A stretch of 64,000 nt of DNA, taken from assembly GCF_037104765.1 (NCBI RefSeq), contig NZ_JBAWSY010000005.1, positions 124,001 to 188,000 of the forward strand. The letters run 5' to 3'. Position 1 is the stretch's first letter. Every line of letters starts with the position of its first letter. Position numbers and translations under genes: made by a program. Origin of the DNA: Psychrobacillus mangrovi (GTDB lineage: Bacteria > Bacillota > Bacilli > Bacillales_A > Planococcaceae). The notes beneath the pieces were generated by a model. It was given only the letters and a program-made list of their open reading frames with translations, was not told where the DNA came from and made no database searches. Shown piece by piece: positions 18,074-26,733 of this stretch.

Positions 18074-18724
18074 ATGGAAATGCATCCAGAAGAACTGTTC
18101 TCAAAGTTTTACGAGAACGCTTCTACAAGGAAAAAGAAAACATTAGAGCTCATAAATAACGCCTGTAAAAAACAGGCCGAGTCTGACATAAAAGATTTTT
18201 CCATTGGCACTATAGCCAGAATGATAGCAGATGATGGCGGTCCAAGTGAACAGGCACTTAGAAACAAAAATGCCGAGGATTACAGAGTTTTGATAAGCCA
18301 GTGGGCTGAATACTATAAAACTACCACTAAAAAGCCTAAAAAAGAAAAGAGAACAACCGTAAACGATGATATCTTAGCAAGTATCTCCGAACCAACAACA
18401 AAGGCATTGGTTGGTATGCTTATGGCAGAGAATAAAAAGCTCAAAAGAGAAAACTCTCTGCTTAAGGAACAAACAACCTTTACGATTGATATACGTCCTA
18501 TAAACGATATAAACAAAAATAAGGATGTCGTTATAGTCGAGCCTTCTTATAATCTGACAGATACCGAAATAGATGCACTGAGAAATGCCATATCAAACGA
18601 ATTTATGAACCATCAGGGATGGACTACCGATAATTATGGCAGAGTAAAAGAAAACGGCAATCAGATATATAAGGCAGGGTATGTAACTTCCATACAAAAA
18701 ATTCTTAATGTTAACTTGGAATAA
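18074..18724 (+). CDS. gmtX: Small trio protein, GmtX-like (trio gene 3)
   Basis: A 216-residue protein. N-terminal helical region (residues 10-80) resembles GmtX/TnpC-like helpers; a lysine-rich linker and a short coiled coil (LMAENKKLKRENSLLKEQ) follow, then an alpha/beta tail. Two ATGs lie side by side; the second (18074) has the better spacing to GGAGG. Its last codons (TTG GAA TAA) are the first bases of the 22-base sequence that borders the cargo arrays. Probably a DNA-binding or target-selection helper of the two recombinases. Confidence 0.75.
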   Translation: MEMHPEELFSKFYENASTRKKKTLELINNACKKQAESDIKDFSIGTIARMIADDGGPSEQALRNKNAEDYRVLISQWAEYYKTTTKKPKKEKRTTVNDDILASISEPTTKALVGMLMAENKKLKRENSLLKEQTTFTIDIRPINDINKNKDVVIVEPSYNLTDTEIDALRNAISNEFMNHQGWTTDNYGRVKENGNQIYKAGYVTSIQKILNVNLE

Positions 18725-18771
18725 AGATTGATTAAAACACAGATATAGATGCTGATTTGTATAGAAAATCA

Positions 18772-18818
18772 TAGCCCCTATTTTGAACAATTATCGATCA
18801 AAATAGGGGCTATTTTTT
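18772..18818 (+). terminator. Intrinsic terminator downstream of gmtX
   Basis: AGCCCCTATTTTGA and TCAAAATAGGGGCT form a perfect 14-bp stem, followed by ATTTTTTATTT. It ends the trio transcript. The second boundary copy keeps only the first arm. Confidence 0.9.
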
Positions 18819-18873
18819 ATTTCTGTATTGGGCTTTTTGTAATAATGATTAAACATTTCGGATATCGAATATT

Positions 18874-18901
18874 TAACTAAAGCACCCGTTAGTTGAATAA
18901 G
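18874..18901 (-). repeat. Cassette repeat, type A (3' side of NUDIX gene)
   Basis: On the minus strand CAACTAACGGGTGCTTTA follows the NUDIX stop by 14 bases. It is nearly identical to the repeat after the GNAT gene at 26828-26853, including the next 20 bases. Last repeat of array 1. Confidence 0.8.
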
Positions 18902-18914
18902 GAAGTATTAGAAA

Positions 18915-19421
18915 TTAATTAATATCACCTACATAAGTTTTAGCTTTTCCACTGTCAAAATAAGAAATTAAATGAGTTCTTAATGATTGAGGAAATAACT
19001 TATACTCTAACAAATCGTTAATTGGTAACCATTCTGTACCTATTTGACCCTTGTCTGGACTTTCCCCATTAATAAATGTATCTTGATTAACATTACACAA
19101 AAACATAAACTCAGTTTGATGTGCATGAGAATGATAGGCAGCTAACTCATGGTTTTTTCCAATGTATTCTCGTACAAATATCAACTCTCCAATTTCAACT
19201 TCCGCACCTAACTCTTCTTTGCACTCTCTTTCTAAAGCTTGGTGAAGATTTTCACCATGTTTTTGACCACCACCAGGTAGAATATAATAAGTCCCACCAT
19301 TTTCATGTATTTTTACGGCCAATACTTTTCCATCTTTAACTATCACTGCCTTAGCTGAATTTCTTATTCCCATTTTAAATACTTTAACGATAGCTTTTTG
19401 TGCCAAGTTACTGATTCCCAT
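18915..19421 (-). CDS. NUDIX hydrolase
   Basis: Nucleotide-diphosphate hydrolase, 168 residues. The Nudix box is complete: GGQKHGENLHQALERECKEE, then LGA, residues about 51-74, with the metal-binding Glu pair. The ATG at 19421 has GGAGAG upstream; residues 1-16 extend beyond the usual domain, and a second in-frame Met with the same MGI context could also start. Substrate unknown (damaged nucleotide, sugar nucleotide or cap-like). Occupies one cassette-like unit between repeats at 19522-19553 and 18874-18901. Confidence 0.88.
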   Translation of the reverse strand: MGISNLAQKAIVKVFKMGIRNSAKAVIVKDGKVLAVKIHENGGTYYILPGGGQKHGENLHQALERECKEELGAEVEIGELIFVREYIGKNHELAAYHSHAHQTEFMFLCNVNQDTFINGESPDKGQIGTEWLPINDLLEYKLFPQSLRTHLISYFDSGKAKTYVGDIN

Positions 19422-19521
19422 TTAAATCACTCTCCGTCCATATTCCGTTCCCATTATTCTATTGAAAAGGTAAATCTTCTTAATCAATACTCTTCATATT
19501 CAACAAAAGAGTGTACTTCAC

Positions 19522-19553
19522 CTTCTTAAACTAAACTGCGGCGTTAGTTTAAG
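19522..19553 (-). repeat. Cassette repeat, fused A/B form between unknown gene and NUDIX gene
   Basis: On the minus strand AACTAACGCCGCAGTTTAGT sits inside CTTAA...TTAAG, giving perfect 10-base arms around a 9-base loop. The 5' half looks like a type A repeat and the 3' half like type B. All other internal junctions have separate A and B copies with spacer between them. Confidence 0.75.
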
Positions 19554-19557
19554 ATGG

Positions 19558-19929
19558 CTAAATTAAATAATTAGTCTCTGATATAGAAAGTATTTCGATT
19601 TCGGAACAAAAAAAGTGAAGTGTATTTTCTTCATAGTCTTCCACTTCATATTTAATTTTCTCCCAACCTCTTTCTGCAATGTCCTTAATATTTAGAGAGA
19701 TTTCATGAAATAACCCATCACTTTCAAAGCTGATACTCTGTGGATTGTAGAAGCGAAATTGAACAAGATAACCAGTACCATTTCCTTCGATAATAAAATC
19801 AACATCAAGTAAAGAACTATGGACATTCGATACCTTTTGAAAGCTCAAATTGAAATTTGAAATACACTTTAAATCTGCAAATGAAAAATTCTTCAATTCA
19901 TCTGTAATTAAACCAATATTTTTAATCAT
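19558..19929 (-). CDS. Unrecognised small protein (cassette cargo)
   Basis: A 123-residue protein starting at the ATG at 19929, chosen because AAGGTGG lies five bases upstream; a longer frame begins 14 codons earlier without a ribosome binding site. Predicted alternating strands (VDFIIEGNGTGYLVQFRFY) and an acidic C-terminal part suggest a compact alpha/beta fold, somewhat like small immunity proteins. I do not recognise a family. It is one unit of array 1. Confidence 0.65.
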   Translation of the reverse strand: MIKNIGLITDELKNFSFADLKCISNFNLSFQKVSNVHSSLLDVDFIIEGNGTGYLVQFRFYNPQSISFESDGLFHEISLNIKDIAERGWEKIKYEVEDYEENTLHFFCSEIEILSISETNYLI

Positions 19930-19974
19930 AAAGACCACCTTATAACATCTCTTTAATTTACATTTTAACATTTT

Positions 19975-20056
19975 TCTTCTTCAACTAACCTGCGGCGTTA
20001 GTTCAATAAGAAAAAAGGCTTTACTCCTTCTGGAAGTAAAGCACTCGTTAGCTTAA
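19975..20056 (-). repeat. Cassette junction: type A, hairpin, type B
   Basis: On the minus strand: AAGCTAACGAGTGCTTTA (type A), a GCTTTACTTCC/GGAGTAAAGC hairpin with TTTTTT (terminator), then GAACTAACGCCGCAGGTTAG (type B) with AACTAAC/GTTAGTT arms. The stop codon TAA of the metallopeptidase gene is inside the type A copy. Confidence 0.8.
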
Positions 20057-20883
20057 TAATAATAGACTTCACGTAAATAATTGGGTATATCTTTTTCTTG
20101 TATACTTGCCATTTCCTTAAATGTTACTCCCTCTCCTAAGAGGTATTGCACGATTTCCCAGCCTACATAGTAAGCCTCTCTTTCCCTATTTGTCGTTCCG
20201 TTCCCAAACGTAAACATTGTTACTACTTCAGAAGAAGAATCTTCTAGGTATGGAAGTATCCCCGTAATGATATCTGCTTTATTTTCATAGCATGATTCAA
20301 GCCATCCCTTTGTATGCTCGATATAAAGCTCAGTTGGTTCCCCTGGCACTAAAAATTTACTTACCTGTGTCGCTAACCCCTCTTGTAGTATAGTTGAGCC
20401 AATTGTTCTTTCCCAATCAGCAGTTAAGTTAGCGGTATGTGAATGTACAATATGTGTCAATTCATGTGATAGTAATATATCAGAATATCCATTTTCAATA
20501 GGAAGACATAGTGCTAAACGATTTTCGTCATAAGGAGCAACAAAAGGGTTATTTTCAAATCCACCAACGAAATAAACAACTACTAAATTTATTGGTTTGT
20601 CATATCCTAGCAGTTTTTTTACTTTTGTTAAGTAATCTTTAACTTTTTCCAGGTTTGGTTCCCAATTTTCCAACATAATTAAATGTTCACTGTAAGTGTT
20701 CCATGCTCCGTCTAACAAATTTCTCGCCATTGTCTTCCCTTCTTCACCCGGAGGAATTGCAGCGAAGTTATAATGTTTTTCCCATAGTGTCCATCTTTTT
20801 TCTTTATCTATATCTGGCTTGTTAGCCATTTGGTAAAAAGCTAAGAATTTCGGTACTAGGTTAAGCAATTCAACTTTATCCAA
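20053..20883 (-). CDS. Putative zinc metallopeptidase (HExxH, cassette cargo)
   Basis: A 276-residue soluble protein. LLSHELTHIVH near residue 138 is a HExxH zinc motif, and the Glu in ILQEGLATQ about 30 residues on is the likely third ligand, as in gluzincin-type proteins (DUF2268-like arrangement). TTG start at 20883 with GGGGTG seven bases before it. No signal peptide, so it acts in the cytoplasm. Substrate unknown. The stop codon is embedded in the adjacent repeat. Confidence 0.75.
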   Translation of the reverse strand: MDKVELLNLVPKFLAFYQMANKPDIDKEKRWTLWEKHYNFAAIPPGEEGKTMARNLLDGAWNTYSEHLIMLENWEPNLEKVKDYLTKVKKLLGYDKPINLVVVYFVGGFENNPFVAPYDENRLALCLPIENGYSDILLSHELTHIVHSHTANLTADWERTIGSTILQEGLATQVSKFLVPGEPTELYIEHTKGWLESCYENKADIITGILPYLEDSSSEVVTMFTFGNGTTNREREAYYVGWEIVQYLLGEGVTFKEMASIQEKDIPNYLREVYYY

Positions 20884-20936
20884 TAAATGTCACCCCAATT
20901 ATTATTTCTAAAATTTTCTTTGTAAATATACTTTTT

Positions 20937-21072
20937 CTTATTCAACTAACCTGCCGCGTTAGTTTAAGTGTAACATTTCACAATGGAATTCTACGTTCTA
21001 CTTTATGTTTTGGTTAAAAAAAAGACCATCTAAATGATAGTCTTATCTAAATAAAGTACTCGTTTGTTGAAC
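20937..21072 (-). repeat. Cassette junction: type A, terminator, type B
   Basis: On the minus strand: TTCAACAAACGAGTACTTTA (degenerate type A, 21051-21072), a terminator hairpin GACTATCATTTAGATGGTC plus T8 (21016-21044), a TGTGAAATGTTACA palindrome, then AAACTAACGCGGCAGGTTAG (type B, 20937-20970). Confidence 0.78.
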
Positions 21073-21091
21073 ATAATCATTTCGATTAAAT

Positions 21092-21967
21092 TCAGTTATT
21101 TTTTGGTCTTAAAAAAAGTGATTTATCAATAACCTCAGACAAATCTATTGATGGGTACTCTGTTCTTATTAGTTCAAAAACCTCTTGTATAATTTCCTCT
21201 AATTCTCTTACACTTTCTTTGGGATGGTTTAACAAAATAGAGGTGAAGCGATTAAATGTGTTTCTTGGTACAATATTCATTGTTTCTAAAGAATGTTTTT
21301 GCCATTTAAAAGCTGGATGATGTACATATAATCGATTTAATCCAAAGAGTATTCCCATCAGATTTGTTTGTACAGATACCATTACCTTATAAAGCATCAA
21401 CCAATCTTCACGTTTAAGTAAAGCCTCTCTGTTATTCCATCGGTTACCAAGATAGATGTTATCCCTTATCATTCCTACACTTAGTTCTTTTGGATAAACC
21501 TCAACTTTTTTCTTAAGTTTACTTAATATTTCTTCTCCGTAAAGTGGAATACCATCATAAACTGTTGCTACAAGGCATTGTTTATCTAAATCTGTATCAA
21601 ACTCTACAATTACATCATTAATTATTTTTTGAATCGTTGAATTCAAAAAGTTGCTAATTTCTAATTTAACACCGTTAGTCACATATGTTTCTGACCATTC
21701 CTCTTCCTCATAAGGATGAAAATCAATAATCCTTCCATTAACTGAGTTAATGGAGGCTTTCCTATCCTCTTCCGTTGGACCTTCTTTCCAAAATACAAAT
21801 AATTCTATATCAGAATACTCGTCATTCCAGTTACGAGAAACAGAACCTCCAAGTAACACCGCATCAACCTTTGGATTCTGGATATAAACTTTAGAAATAC
21901 TTGACGCTAAAAACTTTAAATTCACAATATCTCTCCTATTTTTTAGTCTTGTATAATTTAAGTTCAA
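21092..21967 (-). CDS. Nucleotidyltransferase-fold protein (cassette cargo)
   Basis: A 291-residue protein with the Pol beta-type nucleotidyltransferase signature: LLGGSVSRNWNDEYSDIEL (residues about 39-57) gives the GGS and the paired acidic residues, and RIIDFHPYEEEEW may carry the third. The C-terminal half is helical, as in aminoglycoside or lincosamide nucleotidyltransferases. TTG start; GGAG lies rather far upstream, so the true start may be a few codons inside. It could modify an antibiotic, an RNA or a protein. First unit of array 1 in transcription order. Confidence 0.75.
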   Translation of the reverse strand: MNLNYTRLKNRRDIVNLKFLASSISKVYIQNPKVDAVLLGGSVSRNWNDEYSDIELFVFWKEGPTEEDRKASINSVNGRIIDFHPYEEEEWSETYVTNGVKLEISNFLNSTIQKIINDVIVEFDTDLDKQCLVATVYDGIPLYGEEILSKLKKKVEVYPKELSVGMIRDNIYLGNRWNNREALLKREDWLMLYKVMVSVQTNLMGILFGLNRLYVHHPAFKWQKHSLETMNIVPRNTFNRFTSILLNHPKESVRELEEIIQEVFELIRTEYPSIDLSEVIDKSLFLRPKNN

Positions 21968-22010
21968 TATTAAGATTTTTTTCTCCTTTTACAAAGAAAA
22001 TTAATAATCC

Positions 22011-22142
22011 CTTGTTCAACTAACCTGCCCCGTTAGTTTAAGTACATTTCTTCACAATCTTTAAAGCAATATTATCATAAGTAGCCAATAAAAAATCATC
22101 TCTCAACTAAGAAATCTCTAGTCGGGAGATGATTTTAATCAA
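22011..22142 (-). repeat. Array 1 upstream boundary with type B repeat
   Basis: The type B repeat AAACTAACGGGGCAGGTTAG (22011-22042) is preceded on the minus strand by GATTGTGAAGAAATGTACTT and a GAGATGATTTTTTATTGG hairpin tail. The same order and near-identical sequence occur at 29099-29241, so both arrays have the same upstream boundary. The rest of the gap up to 22243 shows no feature. Confidence 0.78.
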
Positions 22143-22243
22143 CAATTGTTTAAATTTTATCGAACTTTGTTATAGATTATCAATCTTAATTAAAAGGCAA
22201 AACTTTGTCAGTATTTTCATTTAAAAAATTCGTTCGATAGTAC

Positions 22244-23236
22244 TTAATTTAAACAATTTAATATATCCTGCGCTAGAAGTTTTGAACCACTTACTCCTTT
22301 CAAGTATTTTAAGTCCCCGTTAGTCGACCAATCAATTTGTCTCAAATTCTCTAGTAAGGGTAATATCCTAGTTGAGTTTATTTGTTGACTTTTACTCAAA
22401 AAGTTTCTATTTAAAATTTCATTTCCTGCAATAGCTAAGGCATTTAACGACACGATATGTGTCAATCTATATGTCTTGAAATCCTCCCATTGTTCAGGAA
22501 ATAGTTCCTTAATTTTATTAAAATAAAACAAGGTAATACTCAAAATTTTATCTTTAGTTAAATTTTCAAGTTTTGACTTTTTAATTAGTAGGGTTACTAA
22601 ATTATAAAGATTTTGCAGAGTAATATGTTTGTCCTTTGTTCTTTTACCAATAAGTGTCCCCTTACTAAAAAAAGGACTCTCTGGACGAAGTATTAAGTTT
22701 GTAGCTACCCAACTGATATCATCATTATCTCGATTTAAGTATTTACTTAAGGATGTTCCAATGCCCTTAGCTTTTGTATTTATTACATTAAAAAGTTTAA
22801 TTTCTTCATCCTCTTCCAAATAATGAAATGCTAGAAAAGGAACGTTTAATGTTGCATCTGTAGTTTTCACATACTCCTTAATTCCTGATAATCGATGTTG
22901 GCCATCCATCAAAGAGGCTTTACTACTAGCAATTAATCTCCCAAATAAAGGACGTTCTTTACTATACGCATGAAAAACCCAGTTTCCAGTTGCATTTAAC
23001 AAGATTGGTGTATATAACGCATCTTCACCCTGCGATAAATATTTTGCAAAATCTATACTACGCCGTTTGTTTATAGGTCTTTGATATCCCTTGCCTGATG
23101 GATCATTGTATGGTTTTGAGAAAGAGAAATTGATAGCAACTTGTGAGGAAACAAACCCCTGATAAGCTACTCTTCCTCTCATTTTAAATTGTATAACATT
23201 TTCTATTACTATTTTTGATGATAAATGGTTACTCAT
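22244..23236 (-). CDS. DGQHR-domain protein (DndB-like)
   Basis: A 330-residue protein with the DGQHR motif (ASLMDGQHRLSG, near residue 112) that defines a family including DNA sulfur-modification DndB and many proteins of unknown role in mobile islands. FNVINTKAKGIGTSLSKYL downstream of it is also typical. ATG with GAGGAGTG upstream, divergent from the XRE regulator with a 136-base shared region. No dnd or other modification genes are visible, so its partner may be the adjacent OLD nuclease. Role in defence is inferred. Confidence 0.82.
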   Translation of the reverse strand: MSNHLSSKIVIENVIQFKMRGRVAYQGFVSSQVAINFSFSKPYNDPSGKGYQRPINKRRSIDFAKYLSQGEDALYTPILLNATGNWVFHAYSKERPLFGRLIASSKASLMDGQHRLSGIKEYVKTTDATLNVPFLAFHYLEEDEEIKLFNVINTKAKGIGTSLSKYLNRDNDDISWVATNLILRPESPFFSKGTLIGKRTKDKHITLQNLYNLVTLLIKKSKLENLTKDKILSITLFYFNKIKELFPEQWEDFKTYRLTHIVSLNALAIAGNEILNRNFLSKSQQINSTRILPLLENLRQIDWSTNGDLKYLKGVSGSKLLAQDILNCLN

Positions 23237-23372
23237 GTTGTTTCACTCCTCATGATATCAATTAACATTTTTAAATAATAGTACTTATAAGTGCAAAAAA
23301 CAATGGAAATTATATCATGTGTATCTGTTTAGTGCTTATTGGCTCACCTAATCTTAAAAAGAGGTGAGGAAT

Positions 23373-23726
23373 ATGGGGAACATGGTAAAATTAGTGGGCA
23401 TGAATATTCGCGAAATTAGAAAAAAGAAGAAGTTGACACAAGAGGAATTATCTGAGAAATCAGGCCTTCAAACTTCATTTTTAGCAGGGGTTGAAAGAGG
23501 GGAAAGAAATATAACATTAGAAACCTTAGATAAGATAATAAGTGGTCTAGAAGTGGATGTAAAAACGATATTTAGTTTTAATGAGATTTCTCCCGATGAA
23601 TATTTCGAGAAAAAAGAAATCCTTGATTTAATAAGCAATTTATTGGCTGACAAAGATTTAAAAGAAACTAAATTAATCTATAATTTAGCGAAAGAAATCT
23701 TCGATACATTTAGTACTAAACATTGA
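23373..23726 (+). CDS. XRE family transcriptional regulator
   Basis: A 117-residue cI/Cro-type HTH protein (NIREIRKKKKLTQEELSEKS, residues about 11-30), resembling the controller proteins of restriction-modification systems. The ATG at 23373 is preceded by GAGGTGAGG. It is divergent from the DGQHR gene and 250 bases upstream of the OLD gene, so it likely controls this defence-like block. Confidence 0.88.
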   Translation: MGNMVKLVGMNIREIRKKKKLTQEELSEKSGLQTSFLAGVERGERNITLETLDKIISGLEVDVKTIFSFNEISPDEYFEKKEILDLISNLLADKDLKETKLIYNLAKEIFDTFSTKH

Positions 23727-23784
23727 TGTGGTATAGAATACATGAATTGTGAAACTAAATTTATACATAATGATATATATTGAA

Positions 23785-23815
23785 AGATACCTATTTTTGT
23801 TAGGTATCTTTTTTT
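23785..23815 (+). terminator. Intrinsic terminator after XRE gene
   Basis: AGATACCTA and TAGGTATCT pair around a short T-rich loop, followed by TTTTTT. It separates the XRE transcript from the OLD gene. Confidence 0.85.
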
Positions 23816-23976
23816 GTGTATCTTTTCATTTTAGCAATCTTTCTTATTTGTAAAATTAACTATAAATAAAGGTAAAAATCAAACCATGTCGAATCTTGTT
23901 CAAGTAGCACATTAAAATTTTGAAATATTAATAGATACTGCTAATTATACTAAACAAAAATTAGGGGGAATAACAA

Positions 23977-25761
23977 TTGAAATTAACAAAGTTTACCATA
24001 AGGAATTATAAAGGTATTAAGGAACTAAGTTTAAACATTGAAAATATCTCATTAATAATCGGTCCAAATAACTGTAGCAAAAGCACTGTTCTTCAAGCGT
24101 TGGTTCAATTCTCTTCAAGCGACAAAAAACTCAAAAAAGATCTTTTTCACAGACATAATACAGCTGAACCGATTAGTTTCCACGCTACATTTGATAATTT
24201 AACACAGGAGGAAATAGAAATGCATGGACTTAAAAAATCTATACATGAACCCTCTGGTAAATTTATTGTAAGATCTGTTTACAAATACGATAGTGATGTT
24301 GAGAGAGTATCAAAAACTAGTGGTGATGAAGAGCATGATATGGAAGGTACTAATTGGGAAGGGAAAATGGGAGGAGGGAAAAATAATTCGCATTTTATCA
24401 ATGTGTTTCCCGAGATTATTTATATTCCTGCTGTGAAAAATGCAAGTGACGATATAAAGGATTCATCACAATATATGAAAACTTTATCTACCCTTTATAA
24501 GGATGTTATAAAAAATTTAGATGAATATAAGGAAGCTCAGGCCAAAACATTACTCTTACAAGAAAAAATCAATGCACACGATAATGAACAAATTAAGTAT
24601 TTCGAAAATGAAGTTCAGGGATTCTTAAAAGAGGTAACAGAAACTAAAATAAGATTTAATGTCGATATAAATCCATTAGATGAAATTGTTGGTACTTCTT
24701 TAAAGCCAAATTTTGATTTTAATGGATTGGAAACATTGCTAGATCATCAAGGGAATGGAGTACAACGTACTTTCATTCTATCTATACTCAAAGGGTTTAA
24801 AATGTACAACAAAAAATATCAAACGGAAGAAAAAGGAGTGGGAAGACCTTTAATAATAGCTATAGAAGAACCGGAACTTTACTTACACCCTCATCTAGCA
24901 AGGGTTTTTAAGGATACACTTTATAGTTTGGCTGATGAAGGATTTTTTCAGGTATTAGGCACTTCCCATTCGCCTAATTTTATCGATTTGTCTCGTTCAA
25001 ATAGAACCTTGGCTAAGTTCTCATTAGATGCTGAGAAAAATGTCATCGCACATCAAGTTGATTCAGATATTTTTGGATTACCAAAACAAGAAAAAGATAA
25101 ATTTCAAGCATTACTAAAATTTAATCCATATGTTAATGAGATATTTTTTGCAGAAAATGTGATACTAGTTGAAGGAGATACAGAAGTAATAGCATTAAAA
25201 TTAATTGGGGAAAAACTAATTGAAAATGAAGAATTAGAAAGTGATATTTATCAAAGAACATCCGTAGTAAATTGTGCAGGAAAAGGTACAATGTATGTTG
25301 TATTAAATGTTCTTAATAACTTTGGCGTTAAGTACACCTGTATTCACGATTATGATCTTACAGAGCTTAACAAAAAAAATGAAAAAAGAACTGTAACTTC
25401 TCTAAAAAGTGTTTTAACTTTAAATCATAAAATAGAAAGATTATGTAAACATCGGCATAATAAAAAAGCTGTTTTTCAATATACTTTTGAAGCTGAAATG
25501 CCAGAGGATTATGAGAAAGGAAGCTCAAAGTCTTTTGCTGCATATGAGTATTTACTGGGAATAGATATAAAAAGTTTACCTATTAGATTATTAGATATAG
25601 TAAGGTTTGCGTATAATATTCCATTGGAAAATGAACTTAACCATGATAATGAAGTTCTCCTTGGTTATTATAATTGGGATGTATTAAATGAGGCTAAAGA
25701 AGAATGGACTCCAGAACCCGATGAAAATTATATTATTACAGTTAATCAAACTAGATTTTAA
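23977..25761 (+). CDS. OLD-family ATPase/TOPRIM endonuclease
   Basis: Overcoming-lysogenization-defect type nuclease, 594 residues. N-terminal ABC/SMC-like ATPase with Walker A GPNNCSKST (residues 28-36) and Walker B region (IIAIEEPELYLHP, about 290). C-terminal TOPRIM domain: LVEGDTE (about 396) and IHDYDL (about 454). Walker A has Ser in place of the usual Gly before Lys. No UvrD-like helicase follows, so it is not a Gabija pair as far as the window shows; it looks like a class 1 stand-alone OLD. TTG start with AGGGGGA. Likely an anti-phage nuclease. Confidence 0.88.
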   Translation: MKLTKFTIRNYKGIKELSLNIENISLIIGPNNCSKSTVLQALVQFSSSDKKLKKDLFHRHNTAEPISFHATFDNLTQEEIEMHGLKKSIHEPSGKFIVRSVYKYDSDVERVSKTSGDEEHDMEGTNWEGKMGGGKNNSHFINVFPEIIYIPAVKNASDDIKDSSQYMKTLSTLYKDVIKNLDEYKEAQAKTLLLQEKINAHDNEQIKYFENEVQGFLKEVTETKIRFNVDINPLDEIVGTSLKPNFDFNGLETLLDHQGNGVQRTFILSILKGFKMYNKKYQTEEKGVGRPLIIAIEEPELYLHPHLARVFKDTLYSLADEGFFQVLGTSHSPNFIDLSRSNRTLAKFSLDAEKNVIAHQVDSDIFGLPKQEKDKFQALLKFNPYVNEIFFAENVILVEGDTEVIALKLIGEKLIENEELESDIYQRTSVVNCAGKGTMYVVLNVLNNFGVKYTCIHDYDLTELNKKNEKRTVTSLKSVLTLNHKIERLCKHRHNKKAVFQYTFEAEMPEDYEKGSSKSFAAYEYLLGIDIKSLPIRLLDIVRFAYNIPLENELNHDNEVLLGYYNWDVLNEAKEEWTPEPDENYIITVNQTRF

Positions 25762-25836
25762 AGTCGTTATTATAATTTGTGGTATTATACCTGTCTATAA
25801 AAGCAAATAATATAATTAATAGGTGTATGAGGAACG

Positions 25837-25867
25837 AAAAGGACCTCTACATTAGCGGTCCTTTTTT
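25837..25867 (+). terminator. Intrinsic terminator after OLD gene
   Basis: AAAAGGACC and GGTCCTTTT pair around an 11-base loop, with TTTTTT. The arm symmetry allows function on both strands, between convergent OLD and GIY-YIG genes. Confidence 0.85.
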
Positions 25868-25928
25868 AAAATGTCATTAATTTATAAAAAAATCTTATTT
25901 CTACCCGAAACACCAGTAAAATAGTCAA

Positions 25929-26660
25929 TTAGATTTGAATAGAGACTTGTTTATCCCTTAGTAGACTTGGTCTACTTGAGTGGTTTTCAATATTTACAAA
26001 CATATCAAAGCGAGCATAATTTGTATTTAAATAGGTTGTATTTAATTCAGGCTTTAAATTATAAATTAGACCAGCTTCTAATGTATTTAAAAGACTATTA
26101 GCATCTTCAAATGGTTGTATAAATTCTAAAGGCATATAGTTTTTTTCGTGGTCTAAGAAGACAACCGTTCCAAAATATATATGTTTGGATAGCCCCTCGT
26201 ATTCAGGTGCATGAAGTTTCAGTGCTGCACTATGACCACCCGAGAAGCGGTGTGTTCTTGAGGAAGTTTTTCCAACATACACAAGTTTTTCATCTTTACC
26301 ATCACCAACTGAAATGAAGTAAATAGGATAGCAAGCAGCAGGAGGTGTTTTTAGTTGATATTCAATATCATGAATAATTTCCTTATCAACATCCCTTAAT
26401 TTTTCATCTTTATTAATCCCTAGGTCTTCACGATACTCATTAGTAATAATTCGGAAGGCACTAGCAACATAATCATTTACTTCATTCCATGTAGCTTCTA
26501 AACTTTGAGCATCCATCTCTAATACTTGATAAAGTGGAAGACAGACATCTAAACCTATAAAACAACCATATTCAGAATTAATATCCTTTAATCGATATCT
26601 ATCGAGAATAGGTAGGTATCCTATCCTTAAGTAATATTTTAAAGAGTGATACATAGTCAA
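25929..26660 (-). CDS. GIY-YIG-like domain protein
   Basis: A 243-residue protein. The C-terminal half (residues about 115-220) has the GIY-YIG pattern in variant form: YPIYFISV, then LVYVGKTSSRTHRFSGGHSA and a downstream Glu and Asn (TLEAGLIYNLKPELN). This is a nuclease fold. The N-terminal 110 residues are helical and unassigned. TTG start at 26660 fits GGTGGGG; an ATG two codons later is the alternative. Convergent with the OLD gene and part of the same island segment; may be a nuclease partner or an independent defence gene. Confidence 0.72.
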   Translation of the reverse strand: MTMYHSLKYYLRIGYLPILDRYRLKDINSEYGCFIGLDVCLPLYQVLEMDAQSLEATWNEVNDYVASAFRIITNEYREDLGINKDEKLRDVDKEIIHDIEYQLKTPPAACYPIYFISVGDGKDEKLVYVGKTSSRTHRFSGGHSAALKLHAPEYEGLSKHIYFGTVVFLDHEKNYMPLEFIQPFEDANSLLNTLEAGLIYNLKPELNTTYLNTNYARFDMFVNIENHSSRPSLLRDKQVSIQI

Positions 26661-26709
26661 TTATTTCCCCACCTTTTAATATATTCAAAGTAAAACTAAT
26701 GACAATAGG

Positions 26710-26733
26710 ATACTAAGTGTTGGTTTGGAATAA
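26710..26733 (+). pseudogene. Relic of a second gmtX 3' end
   Basis: ATA CTA AGT GTT GGT TTG GAA TAA reads I-L-S-V-G-L-E-stop, against I-L-N-V-N-L-E-stop at the end of gmtX (18701-18724). The following boundary sequence matches as well. Only about eight codons are left; upstream bases drift out of frame. Confidence 0.5.

Larger units (their letters stand above)
18707..18902 (+). repeat. Array boundary sequence, copy 1
   Basis: Starts within the last gmtX codons with TTGGAATAAAGATTGATTAA and ends at the first cassette repeat. Two blocks (18707-18790 and 18846-18902) recur almost unchanged at 26716-26853. In this copy they are separated by a hairpin and spacer that the second copy lacks. Confidence 0.8.

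Noticed and set aside
23977..26660. Gabija (GajA/GajB) system
   Set aside because: The OLD-type gene fits GajA in layout, but no UvrD-like helicase follows; the next gene is GIY-YIG-like and on the other strand.
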